From: Denticeps clupeoides
Lineage: Eukaryota; Chordata; Actinopteri; Clupeiformes; Denticipitidae
Length of the DNA: 64,000 nt
NCBI RefSeq assembly: GCF_900700375.1
Contig: NC_041707.1
Location: forward strand, 8,586,046 to 8,650,045
Direction of reading: 5' to 3'
Shown here piece after piece: positions 1-10,025 of the stretch. The notes under the pieces are model-generated. The model was not told where the DNA came from and searched no databases. It saw only the letters and a list, made by a program, of their open reading frames with translations. How positions within the stretch are numbered: position 1 is the first letter of the stretch; each line of letters opens with the position of its first letter. A program made the position numbers and the translations under genes.

Positions 1-1840
1 CTGTTTTCTGTTGTGACACACTCGGCTGTCTGCTGAACAGTAAAAAAAGAAATATGATGCACGTGGCCCTTAAAATGAGGTTGATTCCAGTCAACTTTTG
101 TTTTAACCCAACACCCCCCCCTTTGGCTGATGCACAGGGGTCCAGTATGCAGTAAGTGGGTTTACTTGCATTGAGGTCTGCCACCCTCAGACAGAAACAC
201 GGCTGCTCCGTAGCGGCAGGGACTCCACAGTGGGAGGCAAAGGAATGTGTCGCTTTCGGACCACTTTTGACAAAAATAGGAAAATAAAAATACGGCTGGC
301 AGAACAGCAGAGACCAGCAGAGCAGAGAGCGTCGACAGAAAGGATCCTCCGGCACCGATTACATCAAGCATGGCGGTAAACACAGTAGCACGCCGTCACC
401 GGGCCTGACCTTGCTACACTGACCCTGCTGTCACAACAGGGTTTATAATCTGATAAACTGGATAAAAAAATAAAAAAATAAACCTCAAAAGGAACTACAT
501 ATAAGCATTAAATGTCCCATCAAAGTGCTAAATCATAGTGTTCTGATCTAATTACTTTTGTTTCTCTTCAAATTATACAGCAAACTTTTTCCATTCATCA
601 TTTCAGTGTAGTTAATGGTTCCCTATCATGAAAGAATAACTTTGAGAGATTATTCAACATTAATACGAGGTCCCCTAGCCAGTATGCAATGGTTAGTTCT
701 GGCCATTCTGCTTCGCCGTAGAGAGATCGGCAGCTCAGATGGTCGGATCTGGAATTTGTCCCCTTATGTTGCAATAAGGGGAAAGGTTACCTCCCCTTTC
801 TCCCCTTTCCCACCCCTCCCCTAAAGTAGTAACTCCACCGTCATGGTTTGAAAATGTGTGAAGCATTGCAGTCGCTCGATGATTGGATGTAAAAATGAGC
901 GCAAACGTATTTCAGTTCCGTCATGCGAGCCTCTGCAGGAACAACGGGCTAATTGTTTTTTCTGGAAAAACTCAGACACATTGTAGTTGGTGGACAGTGT
1001 TATGTGAATTTCATGAATGCCCTCTCAACTTCTATAAGCCAGACTCTCCCCCTTGTCCTGCCTCTTTCCTCATCATTTGCATTTAAAGCTACAGACACCT
1101 AAACGGCATGTCGTGTCGGGGAAATCTCGCTGTGGGACTGGCTCAAAGTGGCTGTAATTCTGCACCACGGATGAATGCCAGAGAGAAACTTCAGATACAG
1201 TATTAGGGGACAAATAAGGCCAATTTAAAAATAAATAAATAAATAAGAGAAGGGGTGTGAAATGGCATGCGGATGGCATTCGATCTTGGGTCCGATGAGC
1301 AGGACAAACTTAAAATGAAGTTAATCACGTGATCTTCAGCGTTAAGATCTCATCCAGTACATCTTGTTCGACACACATGAACAGCATCTTCTGAAAGCTG
1401 CAGATCTGGAGGGACTAGAGGTAGGACTTCAGGGTGAACAACATGTACCTTGTTTATGATCAGGACCCGCAGACCTGAAAGTGGCAGTGACCCAGGGGTC
1501 AACGAACTGAAAACACTGAATCTAGAATATAAAGTCACTCAGCAGCAACGTCGAACCGGGCGTTTGGGTGTAAATATCGAAAAGTCGGTACTGTTCGTCC
1601 AAATGAAGCCCCTTCACTGGGGACGGACAGCTGTCCAGGGAGGGACAGGTGGAGGGAGGAAGAACGGGTGACAGGGTGACAGCGCGGCTCACCTCTGAAG
1701 GAGCGACATTCCCCGCTGAAGACAACACTAGCGGCCCGGCGCCGTTTAAACCGCAACTTCACACACACTCACACGCACAAAGCAACGCAGCCATTTGCCA
1801 ACAAAGTTGCGAAGTTGCGCCCCCCCGGCCGCGGTCCTAC
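1..1840 (-). other. pacs2: pacs2 intron 1 (partial), no coding exon seen
   Basis: This stretch lies 3' of the pacs2 first exon donor and therefore should be the start of its first intron. I looked for a second pacs2 exon on the minus strand and saw none. A 73-codon hydrophobic minus-strand ORF (162-383) has no recognisable family. The middle part (about 600-1240) looks like an interspersed repeat. Confidence 0.6.
600..1240. repeat. Interspersed repeat, probably a non-autonomous DNA transposon
   Basis: The segment around 1040-1215 (short-intergenic text such as CATTTGCATTTAAAGC and CAGATACAGTATTAGGGG) resembles a high-copy repeat I recall from other teleost genomes. No coding capacity is seen and I could not define terminal repeats, so the limits are rough. 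Family assignment is from memory only. Confidence 0.3.
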
Positions 1841-1959
1841 CTCGGGATGCAGTTTGATGACGAGCCGTCAATTTCCCAAGTTGCGAACAGGTTCATCGGC
1901 ACCGGTCGGTTCAGCGCCCCGCTGCCGGGGAAGCTCAGCCGGCCACTTCTCTCCGCCAT
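1841..1959 (-). CDS. pacs2: pacs2 first coding exon (phosphofurin acidic cluster sorting protein 2)
   Basis: PACS2 is a cytosolic sorting adaptor that binds acidic clusters in cargo tails and controls ER-mitochondria contacts and endosome-to-ER or TGN traffic. The exon starts with ATG at 1959 on the minus strand and encodes [14 protein letters not shown], then [18 protein letters not shown], then SSSNCIP, ending in a phase-2 donor (AG, then GTAGG at 1840). This matches the short N-terminus of vertebrate PACS2 (MAERGRLGLPG...[14 protein letters not shown]) and not PACS1, which has a long Ala/Ser/Gln-rich leader before the same block. The FATWEVDG block opens the furin-binding region. The remaining exons lie beyond the left end, so the gene is cut by the window, not truncated in the genome. 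A CA/TG microsatellite lies 25 bases upstream of the start codon. Confidence 0.93.
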
Positions 1960-1983
1960 GCTCGCTGGTGTTGCTGGAGGAGC

Positions 1984-2008
1984 TCACACACACACACACA
2001 CACACACT

Positions 2009-2045
<37 letters not shown>
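1984..2045. repeat. (CA)n microsatellite in pacs2 5' leader or promoter
   Basis: About 62 bases of almost pure CA with one CT interruption pair. On the transcribed minus strand it is a TG tract immediately upstream of the pacs2 start codon. Confidence 0.95.
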
Positions 2046-2047
<2 letters not shown>

Positions 2048-2345
2048 GACGCAGTCCGACTGTTTCCGTCCGTCGGTGTAAATTGCGCCGTCCTCAGCGC
2101 TCTCGCCTCCCGGAGTGAGCGCGCCCGCGGACGTCAGGCAGCGTGCGCGCGCGCGCGTTCGTGCGTGCGCGCCGCCGCCGCCGCGACCCTTCCCGCGCCG
2201 GGATCTCTCCAACGGGAGTCCCCCTCGATCGCGCGCTCCCGCCCTTCAGGAAATTACGTCATCGCGGGCGACACGGCGGCGCGCATGCACGCCGTGCAGC
2301 CCGGCTTTTACCACGGTGACGCGCAACTTTCGATGGTTCTTTTCC
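2046..2345 (-). promoter_or_regulatory. CpG-rich pacs2 promoter region
   Basis: The stretch is very rich in CG dinucleotides, including alternating GCGCGCGCGC near 2146-2158, and lies immediately upstream of the pacs2 first exon. It ends sharply at AT-rich repeat DNA. Promoter role is inferred from position and composition; no TATA box was recognised. Confidence 0.65.
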
Positions 2346-2543
2346 CACCAACGGCACAGGCCTGAGTGCAGGTGGTTGGGCCCTATTTATAACACCCCCA
2401 CCCCACCTAATAATAATAAACTACTCACAACATGTTCATGAAAACTTGAAACAATGCGAAATAAATGTGCAATAACATGTAACCCACATACACTGTATAT
2501 AATATACACTGTATATAAAACAATACTCAGTTATTTATTCTTC

Positions 2544-2792
2544 AAAGTGAAGTGATTGTCACATGTGATACACAGCAGCACAGCACACGGTGCACACAGT
2601 GAAATTTGTCCTCTGCATTTAACCCATCACCCTGAGTGAGCAGTGGGCAGCCATGACAGGCGCCTGGGGTGCAGTGTGTGGGGACGGTGCTTTGCTCAGT
2701 GACACCTCAGTGGTACCTTGGCAGATTGGGATTCGAACCGGCAACCTTCTGATTACGGGGCCGCTTCCTTAACCGCTAGGCCACCACTACCC
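2544..2792 (-). mobile_element. tRNA-derived SINE, family B, near full length
   Basis: Read on the minus strand, the element opens with GGCCTAGCGGTTAAGG (box A-like) and GGTTCGAATCCC (box B), as in a tRNA-derived pol III promoter. The body contains CCCACACACTGC and CATGGCTGCCCACTGCTCA, and the tail is ATCACATGTGACAATCACTT. At least seven other copies or pieces of the same family occur in this window. Confidence 0.9.
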
Positions 2793-2830
2793 CAGAGCTG
2801 ACGCTTATGTTTATTTGTATATTTGCACTA

Positions 2831-4498
2831 TAGTCCCTGACAAAAGTCTTGTCGCTGGTGTACAAATAGACCTGAAGTGCTGCTGAAATGTGTTTCTAAT
2901 CAAGATTTTTTTTAAAGAAAAAAAAAAAGTTTAATGATGTTTCAGTGCAAAACGAAACTGTCAAAAAGTATCCTAATATTCAAAGCTTGGTAAAAACCTA
3001 TTGAGTCCATTTTTGCAAAGACATAAGTGTTGTCGCCTTGTCATATGAGCTTCACCTGTTACTAATAATGGATCAATTAGGGCTCAGGTGTATAAAAAGA
3101 ACCACAGTACACTAGACCTTCACATCACCTTCACATCAACTGCACATCAACTAGGTAGTAGCATGGTGGGTAACACACTCGCCTATGAACCAGAAGACCC
3201 AGGTTCAAATCCCACTTAATACCATTGTGTCCCTGAGCAAGACACTTAACCCTAAGCTGCTCCAGGGGGGGACTGTCCCTGTAACTACTGATTGTAAGTC
3301 GCTCTGGATAAGGGCGTCTGATAAATGCTGTAAATCTAAATGTAAATGCAACTAGACCACTGCAAATATGCATAAGATATTCATAAGAAATTCACATAAC
3401 ACTGTCCACCAACCACAATGTTTAGTGCAGATAGGAAGTTGTGTCTGCGTTTTTCCAGAAAAAACAATTAGCCCGTTGTTCTATGAAGACCAGATCCGAG
3501 AGGACCAGCCGGAAGTGGACCAGCCCTTTTTCCACTGCAGCAGAGCTCCACGAGACCTGGTCACCTGAAGTCCCTGTGTCAACCAGAACAGTGCCAGCAC
3601 TAAACAAAAGACAATTGCCATGGCCCACAGCCTGCAAAAAGGATGGACGCTGGGAAAGTGGCAGAAGGTGGATTTTTCAGATGAATCTTTGGTTGAATTA
3701 CACCACAGTCACCGCAAAATATTGCAGGAGACCTACTGGAGCTCACATGGATCCGAGATTCACCCAGAAAACAGTGAAGTTTGGTGGCGAAAAATCATGG
3801 TCTGGGGTTACATCCGGTGTGCAAGGGGTGTGCGAGATCTGCAGGGTGGAAGGCAATACCAAGAAATCTTAGCTACCTTTTATATTCCCAACCATAAAAG
3901 AAGCCAAATTCTGCAGCAGGATGACCATTCCTGCTCCATCACATACTTCCATCTCCACATCAAAGTTCCTCAAGGCAAAGAAGATCAAGATGCTGCAGGA
4001 TTAGCCAGCCCAGTCACCAGACATGAACATCATTGAGCATGTGTGGGTTAGGATGAAAGAGGAAGCATGGAAGACGGAACCAAAGAATATTGATGAACTC
4101 TGGGAGGCATGCAAGGCTGCTTTCTTTGCTATTCCTGATGAGTTCATCCATAAATTGTATGAATCCTCACCAAATTGCATGGATTCAGTCCTTCCAGCTC
4201 ATGGAAGTCATACAAGATATAAAATTTGCATCTCACAGCACCACTACTTCATTTGATTACATATTTTTGTATTTGCAGTAAATTTGTTCAATTTCTGTAT
4301 AGGTGACAAAATGTTTGTCTTGCCAAAATTTGACATTTCTGTCTTGATTAAATGATAAAACTTTTTTCAGTAAAACTAATTATTTTCAATGCATTAAACA
4401 TCATTTGGTAGGGTTTTAGCTTTTCATATCTATTTCCATTTCAAATTAATTCAAAGTCAGGTTAATAGCATGTGTTTATAGACTTTTGTCAGCGACTG
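2831..4498 (+). mobile_element. Tc1-like DNA transposon, decayed, with a SINE inside
   Basis: The ends are inverted copies of AGTCCCTGACAAAAGTCT (left) and AGTCGCTGACAAAAGTCT (right, reverse complement). Between them, plus-strand frames give Tc1 transposase pieces: KWQKVDFSDESLVELHHSH and VWWRKIMVWGY (3620-3850 region, catalytic core with the FSDES aspartate) and SPDMNIIEHVW followed by a C-terminal block to about 4220. The reading frame shifts several times, so no intact transposase is encoded. A family A SINE (3153-3348) sits in the 5' part. It differs in sequence from the five Tc1-like copies found elsewhere here. Confidence 0.85.
3153..3348 (+). mobile_element. tRNA-derived SINE, family A, inside a Tc1-like element
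   Basis: Box A-like GTAGCATGGTGGGTAACAC and box B GGTTCAAATCCC are followed by the family A body (ACCATTGTGTCCCTGAGCAA) and the tail GTAAGTCGCTCTGGATAAGG ending in TAAATG repeats. It is nested in the Tc1-like element at 2831-4498, so it inserted later. Confidence 0.9.
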
Positions 4499-6267
4499 AC
4501 TGTCTGCACTGAAGGAGCTGCTTTTAATATCATTGTGCATGCTTATAGTGACAATAAAAGGCATCCTATTCTATTCTATTCTATTCTATTCTATTCTATT
4601 CCTCAGCGTGACACCTGTGAATTCAGGTCTGAGCATGTTGGAAATCAGATTTTCACTGTGCAAAAGTCTTTGGCACAATCTTAGTGCTACAAAAAAAAAA
4701 CCTGCCGTTCACTGCAGAATTTCCTTACAGAGACATATAGGTATAGAGGAAGAGATTTTAACTGGTGCTTTCAAACGAATCCTATAAAATCCGGTGGTAT
4801 CCAAAAAGTTGAATAATTAGAGGAACAAAATAATTAACAGGAATGTCGAACCCCTTAAACGATACAATCGTCCGTCACACATGGCAATTACCACTGAAAC
4901 CAACAGGTTCCATGTATCTCAACAATTTTTTTTGAGAGGAAAAAAAGTCAGCACTTGTACCCATATGTGTAAATATACACTGCCCTTGTCTATAATGCCT
5001 CACTTAGCCACGCCCTTCTGACAACACAACCGGTTTTGGTGTCAATGAAAATGAAAGGCTCTGCTTTCCAGGAACAAGAAAAAAAAGTGAGGTCCATGGT
5101 TCTAGACCTGTGTACCTTTTACCCCCAAAAAACTCTTGCTCATTTATCGTAGCGAATATTGATTGAATATTGACAAAGTGATAAAGACCCACATATCTGA
5201 GTCGGTGTGTTAAAGTGATGCTTTCAAAAGGGCTTTTCTACAGTTCATCAAATTTCATTCCAGTTTCAAAACAGCCATGAAATAAAGCCACGTATTTCAG
5301 GGCCGCCACGGAATGATAAACCACTCTGTGACATCTTTCATAGAGAGAAAGAGTGACAGATGACCTTGGAAGTGCCACAGATCATTCCCTCTCCACAATG
5401 CCTCTCTGGATACCAGGCACACCATAACCTAGCAACATGAGACACTGTTTGAGTGAGATTTTTCAAAAAAAAAAAAAAAAACTGCATACAGTGAATCGAT
5501 ACTCCACAAGCCTCCTGGATGTGTGAGAGAGTGCATGTGCAAGGCACCCTAATCAATTTTCCCGTGATTTCTTTCGGATTCAGTGAAGATGCACTTTGAT
5601 GTGAAGATTAAAGTGACAAGTGGCTGCACACTCCATGGGAGGACTGAAAACGGGACCTACCGACACATGAGTTGCTCTCTGATTTGTACACAACTGTATA
5701 GGAACAAGGCTCTTGGTTCATCCTAAAGCATTTTACATTTGCTGAAGTGTGCCAGCCAAGACCAGCCCAAACTCATGCCAAAAACTGGATTTTTCCAACT
5801 CAGCCAAAATCTACACTTCTGCAAGTCATCGTGCAGCTCTGCCCTCGGGACCAGCGTCACATACTCTAGGAAAGGTTAATAGAAACACAAAAGACCTCTT
5901 GGGGGTCAAGAAGTTAACGTCGGACACACTCATCCATTTTACAACATCTTAGACTAAATTTCTACTGCTGTTCTGAAGCCCTTTGTCCCTCGGATGAAGC
6001 TGGTCCTGGATCAGTGAACTGAGTACAATCAGCAAGTAAATGCTCCAGTGCTTCAGGCAAAAGTCCAGTGTGAAAACAAGCAAAGCAACGGCAAACACGT
6101 GCAGGACATATAAACCTGTTAACCACAGGAACTCCCTGCAGCCACCCTTCGCTGTTTATTACAGCGAGGCGCGGCGCGGCTCACTGAGTGCATTTGAATC
6201 TCTGTCTGCGCACCACAAACAGGGAAACTCGTGTGGAGTTACCACCAGTGATCCAGAAGCAAACTTT
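4499..6267. other. Intergenic, no gene seen; short (CTATT)n at 4566-4600
   Basis: Apart from a pentanucleotide microsatellite, (CTATT) about 7 copies at 4566-4600, I see no coding exon, RNA gene or recognisable mobile element. Confidence 0.6.
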
Positions 6268-6473
6268 GGGTGGTAGTAGCCTAGTGTGTAACACACTCGC
6301 CTATTAACCAGAAGACTCAGGTTCAAATCCCACTTACTACCATTGTGTCCCTGACACATTGTGTCCCAGGACACTTAACCCTGAGTGTCTCCAGGGGGAA
6401 CTGTCCCTGTAACTACTGATTGTAAGTCGCTCTGGATAAGGGTGTCTTATAAATGCTGTAAATGTAAATGTAA
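6268..6473 (+). mobile_element. tRNA-derived SINE, family A, with target-site duplication
   Basis: It carries box A (TAGTAGCCTAGTGTG), box B (GGTTCAAATCCC) and the TAAATG-repeat tail. The flanks repeat AAACTTTG (about 6261-6268 and 6472-6479), a direct target-site duplication that shows retrotransposition. The unit holds a short internal duplication (CATTGTGTCCC twice). Confidence 0.92.
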
Positions 6474-6572
6474 ACTTTGCATGTGGTGTATAACACTTTT
6501 TTTAATGGTATATGTAGTGGGCCAATTGGCAAGGTATTTTATGGTTTTGTTTGCCAGTAATACCAAGGCCTT

Positions 6573-6770
6573 TTACATTTATATTTAAGGAATTTGGCAG
6601 GTGCCCTTATCCAGAGCAACTTACAATCAGTAGTTACAGGGACAGTCCCCCCTGGAGCAATTCAGGGTTAGGTGTCTTGCTCAGGGACACAATGGTAGTA
6701 CGTGGGATTTGAACCTGGGTCTTCTGGTTCATAGGCGAGTGTCTTACCCGCTAGTCTACTACAACCCACC
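6573..6770 (-). mobile_element. tRNA-derived SINE, family A
   Basis: A near-complete copy in minus orientation: tail at the left (TTTACATTTATATTTAAGG), box B as GGATTTGAACC and head at the right (CTAGTCTACTACAACCC). Together with the plus copy about 100 bases to the left it forms an inverted pair. Confidence 0.9.
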
Positions 6771-7132
6771 TTTTTTTAATTAGACGTTGAGTATAAAGTG
6801 CCCTCAGAAAGCATTCAAATGTTGTTACAACTTGTCAACGTGGATAACATTTGATCCTCAGGCCACACAGAATGATCCATAATGGAAAATCATGTTTCAT
6901 GGCCTTTTTATTAACAATCCAATGGAAATAAATGACGTACGCACACGTGGCGTTCCTTTATCCAGTGCTAGGAGTGTTAGCGAAGATTGTTCGTTGTTCT
7001 TTTACGATTAAACGCCTTAATACCAGAAAGACGTTTTTTTGCGTGTATGAAGATAGAGGGGCGACCCCTGGTGGCTGATGTGAGACAGGGCAGACAATCC
7101 TGCAAAATGCGGCGCTAATCATTTCCATATAT

Positions 7133-7612
7133 ACAGTACAGGCCAAAGGTTTGTGTTTTCTTTATTTTCATGGCCATTTACGTTGGTAGATTCTCACTGA
7201 AGGCATCAAAACAATGAATGAACACACGTGGAGTTATGTACTTTACAAAAAAGGTGAAATAACTGAAAACATGTTTTATATTCTAGTTTCTTCAAAATAG
7301 CCGCCCTTTGCTCTGATTACTGCTTTGCACACTCTTGGCATTCTTTCGATGAGCTTCAAGACATCGTCACCTGAAATGGTTTTCCAACAGTCTTGAAGGA
7401 GTTCCCAGAGGTGTTTAGCACTTGTTGGCCCCTTTGCCTTCACTCTGCGGTCCAGCTCACCCCAAACCATCTCGATTGGGTTCAGGTCCGGTGACTGTGG
7501 AGGCCAGGTCTCCACTTCGTAGTTTTGATGCTGTCAGAGAGAATCTACCAATGTAAATGGTCATGAAAATAAAGAAAACACATTGAATGAGAAGGTGTGT
7601 CCAAACTTTAGG
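7133..7612 (-). mobile_element. Internally deleted Tc1-like element, copy 1
   Basis: The element opens with CAGTACAGGCCAAAGGTTTG and closes with the inverted GTGTGTCCAAACTTT. On the minus strand (7515-7276) it keeps a 79-codon open frame with the C-terminal Tc1 transposase motif WPPQSPDLNPIEMVWGELD, whose final catalytic acid lies downstream of SPDLNPIE. The N-terminal DNA-binding part and most of the catalytic domain are missing, so it is non-autonomous. Four more copies occur at 27488, 36258, 46680 and 53518. Confidence 0.9.
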
Positions 7613-8297
7613 TTTGTGCAACTTTGTATTTTAGTTTATCGCAATTAGCTGTTACAAAAATTAGCTGGACCTTTTTGCCTGTATTGGGTGAAATTGTATA
7701 CTTGCATTAACTCAAATACCAAAATGAGTTGAACTCTGCCACCTTGATAGAATACATTTAAATAACTTAGTTGACCAAACTTCTTGTCCGTAGAACTTTA
7801 GTAGGTAACTTGGCTGGACTTTAATTGAAATTAGTTGGACTAACTATATTGTAAACCATGTTGCCTTGAAACAACAATTTTTTTTACAGTGAAGTTGAAT
7901 AATAACAAAACCGAAATCTTGCTTGTAGCTCCTAAGCCACTGCCTCAGTGCCACAGCAGCATTCAAAGCCTGCAATAGTGTGACACAATTATTCAGAATA
8001 ATATTAACCCTATGACACCGAGGCATTCCAAGACTCGTCCCCTGCAGCAGCACAGTTCTACATCAATTTGGCCCCACCACTCAATAAAAGGTGGAAGCTA
8101 TTGATCTACAACCTTCCCATATTCTCCCACACCACCCCTCACACCCTGCTATGCTCCCTCCACTGGGTCCAGAGGGGATCCTAGATCCTAGTTATATCTG
8201 GGGACTGTTTCATGAAAACAATTATACTACCAATTCTGTCCTGCATCCAAATAATTTAATAAAATAACATGAAATTCCATGCAACAAAGTCTGCCTT
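7613..8297. other. Intergenic, nothing recognised
   Basis: No coding exon, RNA gene or known repeat could be supported here. Confidence 0.5.
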
Positions 8298-8325
8298 TTG
8301 GTGCTAGTGGCGCCACTAGCACCAA
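8298..8325. other. Perfect 28-bp palindrome
   Basis: The half-site TTGGTGCTAGTGGC is followed at once by its exact reverse complement with no spacer. It is about 97 bases upstream of the first recognisable piece of the kinase relic. Function unknown. Confidence 0.9.
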
Positions 8326-8421
8326 GTCCCTGTTTTGTCTTGCCAGAGCTAATTTGGTTCTGTGAATCTAACCTGTTTCCTCCGGGTCGCGGCGCGTCCA
8401 GTCCAGGCAGGTTGGCCTCAG

Positions 8422-9137
8422 TACAGATATGTTCATTCTGGCAAAATTATAGCTGTAAAAACCATGCAGTGCCTTTTTGGAGGTGAGAGACTGTTTGTTT
8501 GTGTGTGTGTGTGTGTGTGTGTTGGTGAGAGAGAGAGATGTAATTGGTGTGTGTGTATATCGGTTCATGTTTAGTTTGAGGATGTGTGAGTTGGTTCAAG
8601 ATTGTGTGTATCCTGTTTTTATTGTGCCTAAACGCCTGTGCTGTCTGTCTTTCTTACAGGAGATACGGCTGTTGAAGGAGTGCAACCATTGATAATGTAA
8701 TCACATTTCATGGCGCCTACTTGCAGTAAGATGCGTGGAGGGTGGGAATGGGAGTTTTATCTGAATACGATGAACACAATATTTTGGTGGCGCGTTCAAA
8801 TGAGGAGATAGCCTGTGTCTGCTGGGAGGTCTTACAGGTAACATCGCGACTCCTCCACAAACACACACATATAAAAACACCTGTACTTCACACCTAAGCA
8901 GGTCTGTATGTGATGTACTCCCCGTTTGAATTTACTAGGGGCTAAATTATCTCCACGAAACAAACGCATCGACACCAAACACAATCTATCTGTTATGGGG
9001 CTTCTTTAATGTCTTATCTGAAAGAGGAGAGTACGGGATTCATTAAAGCTTACTCTCGCGTCTAACCTGCGAGTGTCTTCATGTTGGTCCACAGGGAGAC
9101 GTCGTCCTGCTGAACGATGTTGGCGACGTGAAGATCT
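8422..9137 (+). pseudogene. Relic of a STE20/MAP4K-like protein kinase gene
   Basis: Four separated plus-strand pieces resemble successive parts of a GCK/MAP4K kinase domain, in the right order and mostly bounded by splice signals. Piece 1 (8422-8482, donor GTGAGA) gives YVHSGKIIAVKTM, like the VAVK lysine strand. Piece 2 (8660-8725, after CTTACAG, donor GTAAG) gives EIRLLKECNH then, after one extra base, DNVITFHGAYLQ, like the alpha-C helix and beta-4 of MAP4Ks. Piece 3 (ends 8837, donor GTAACA) gives NEEIACVCWEVLQ, like IAYVCREVLQ. Piece 4 (9095-9137, after CCACAG, donor GTGCGT) gives GDVVLLNDVGDVKI, like the GANILLNDxGDVKL stretch before DFG. The HRD loop and DFG are not found, there are frame breaks, and exon phases do not join. 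Retained introns mean it is not a processed copy. Exact family member uncertain. Confidence 0.62.
8499..8522. repeat. (GT)n microsatellite
   Basis: Pure GT run inside the first intron-like gap of the kinase relic. Confidence 0.9.
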
Positions 9138-9254
9138 GTGCGTACTTACTACCAAATGATTCCGCCACTTATTGTGTAGAGCAAGAAAGAAGCTGGAGGA
9201 ATGATTGATCGTGCTTATGATTATGGATGAAGAATTAGTGTGGCTTTTACTTTT

Positions 9255-9300
9255 ACTTTACTTTATTTAGCAGACGATTTTATCCAAAGCGACTTACAAA
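9255..9300 (-). repeat. SINE/LINE tail fragment
   Basis: TTTAGCAGACGATTTTATCC and AAAGCGACTTACAAA are the reverse complement of the conserved GTAAGTCGCT...GATAA...GTCTG tail shared with family A SINEs, but the rest of the copy is not family A. Confidence 0.6.
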
Positions 9301-9596
9301 AGGAAGACACCAGCAATTCTCGTTCGATTTCTATAGAATATTGAGTTTACAAACTAAGAGCCCTGATAAGGCTCAGACTTGTCAGTGAAGAGCATGCTCG
9401 GAGATTGTTAGGTGCTAGACAAAGAAAAATTTTGTATTGGCAGCTTGGCGTGGCAGCCAGTTTAACAGACGTCAGTGCCAGGGTCCAATTTGTGGGGTAC
9501 GTTGCAATGGTAAGTTTCTTTCAACACCAAAAATTTGTCCTTGTGTCTGTGTGTGTATCACTGTGCTCACATTATACCTGTCTCTATAAAGAAACT

Positions 9597-10025
9597 GGTG
9601 GCCCAGCGGTTAAGGAAGCGGCCGCGTAAGAAGGTTGCCGGTTCGAGGTGCCTCTGAGCAAAGTACCATCCCCACACACTGCTCCCCCTTTCAAAAAAAA
9701 GTCAAAAGTGAAGTGATTGTCACATGTGATACACAGCAGCACAGCACACGGTGCACACAGTGAAATTTGTCCTCTGCATTTAACCCATCACCCTGAGTGA
9801 GCAGTGGGCAGCCATGACAGGCGCCCGGGGATCAGTGTGGGGGGACGGTACTTTTGCTCAGTGGCACCTCAGTGGCACCTTGGCGGATCGGGATTCGAAC
9901 CGACAACCTTCTGATTACGGGGCTGCTTCCTTAACCGCTAGGGTTAGGGTTAATGGTGATGGTTAAAAGCAGAGCACACGTTTCATGTACTGTGCTGCAG
10001 TGTATCACAATCACTTCACTTTCAC
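9597..10025 (+). mobile_element. tRNA-derived SINE, family B, split by an inverted family B copy
   Basis: The head (9597-9692: GGTGGCCCAGCGGTTAAGG, box B-like GGTTCGAGG, CCCACACACTGCTCCCC) and the tail (about 9945-10025: GGTGATGGTTAAAAGCAGAG to CAATCACTTCACTTTCAC) read on the plus strand. A minus-strand copy of the same family lies exactly between them. Confidence 0.85.
9702..9941 (-). mobile_element. tRNA-derived SINE, family B, nested in opposite orientation
   Basis: A near-complete copy, with tail AAAGTGAAGTGATTGTCACA at the left and head (TTCCTTAACCGCTAGGG) at the right, inserted in the plus-strand copy that spans 9597-10025. Confidence 0.88.

Noticed and set aside
162-383. Hydrophobic 73-codon minus ORF
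   Set aside because: No recognisable family, no splice context, and length expected by chance in pacs2 intron 1.
1649-2365. 238-codon plus-strand ORF
   Set aside because: It is antisense to the pacs2 exon and runs through the CA repeat (His-Thr runs) and CpG island; no family resemblance.
9930-9956. Telomere-like TTAGGGTTA
   Set aside because: Only about one and a half units, formed where a family B head end meets a family B body; not a telomeric array.
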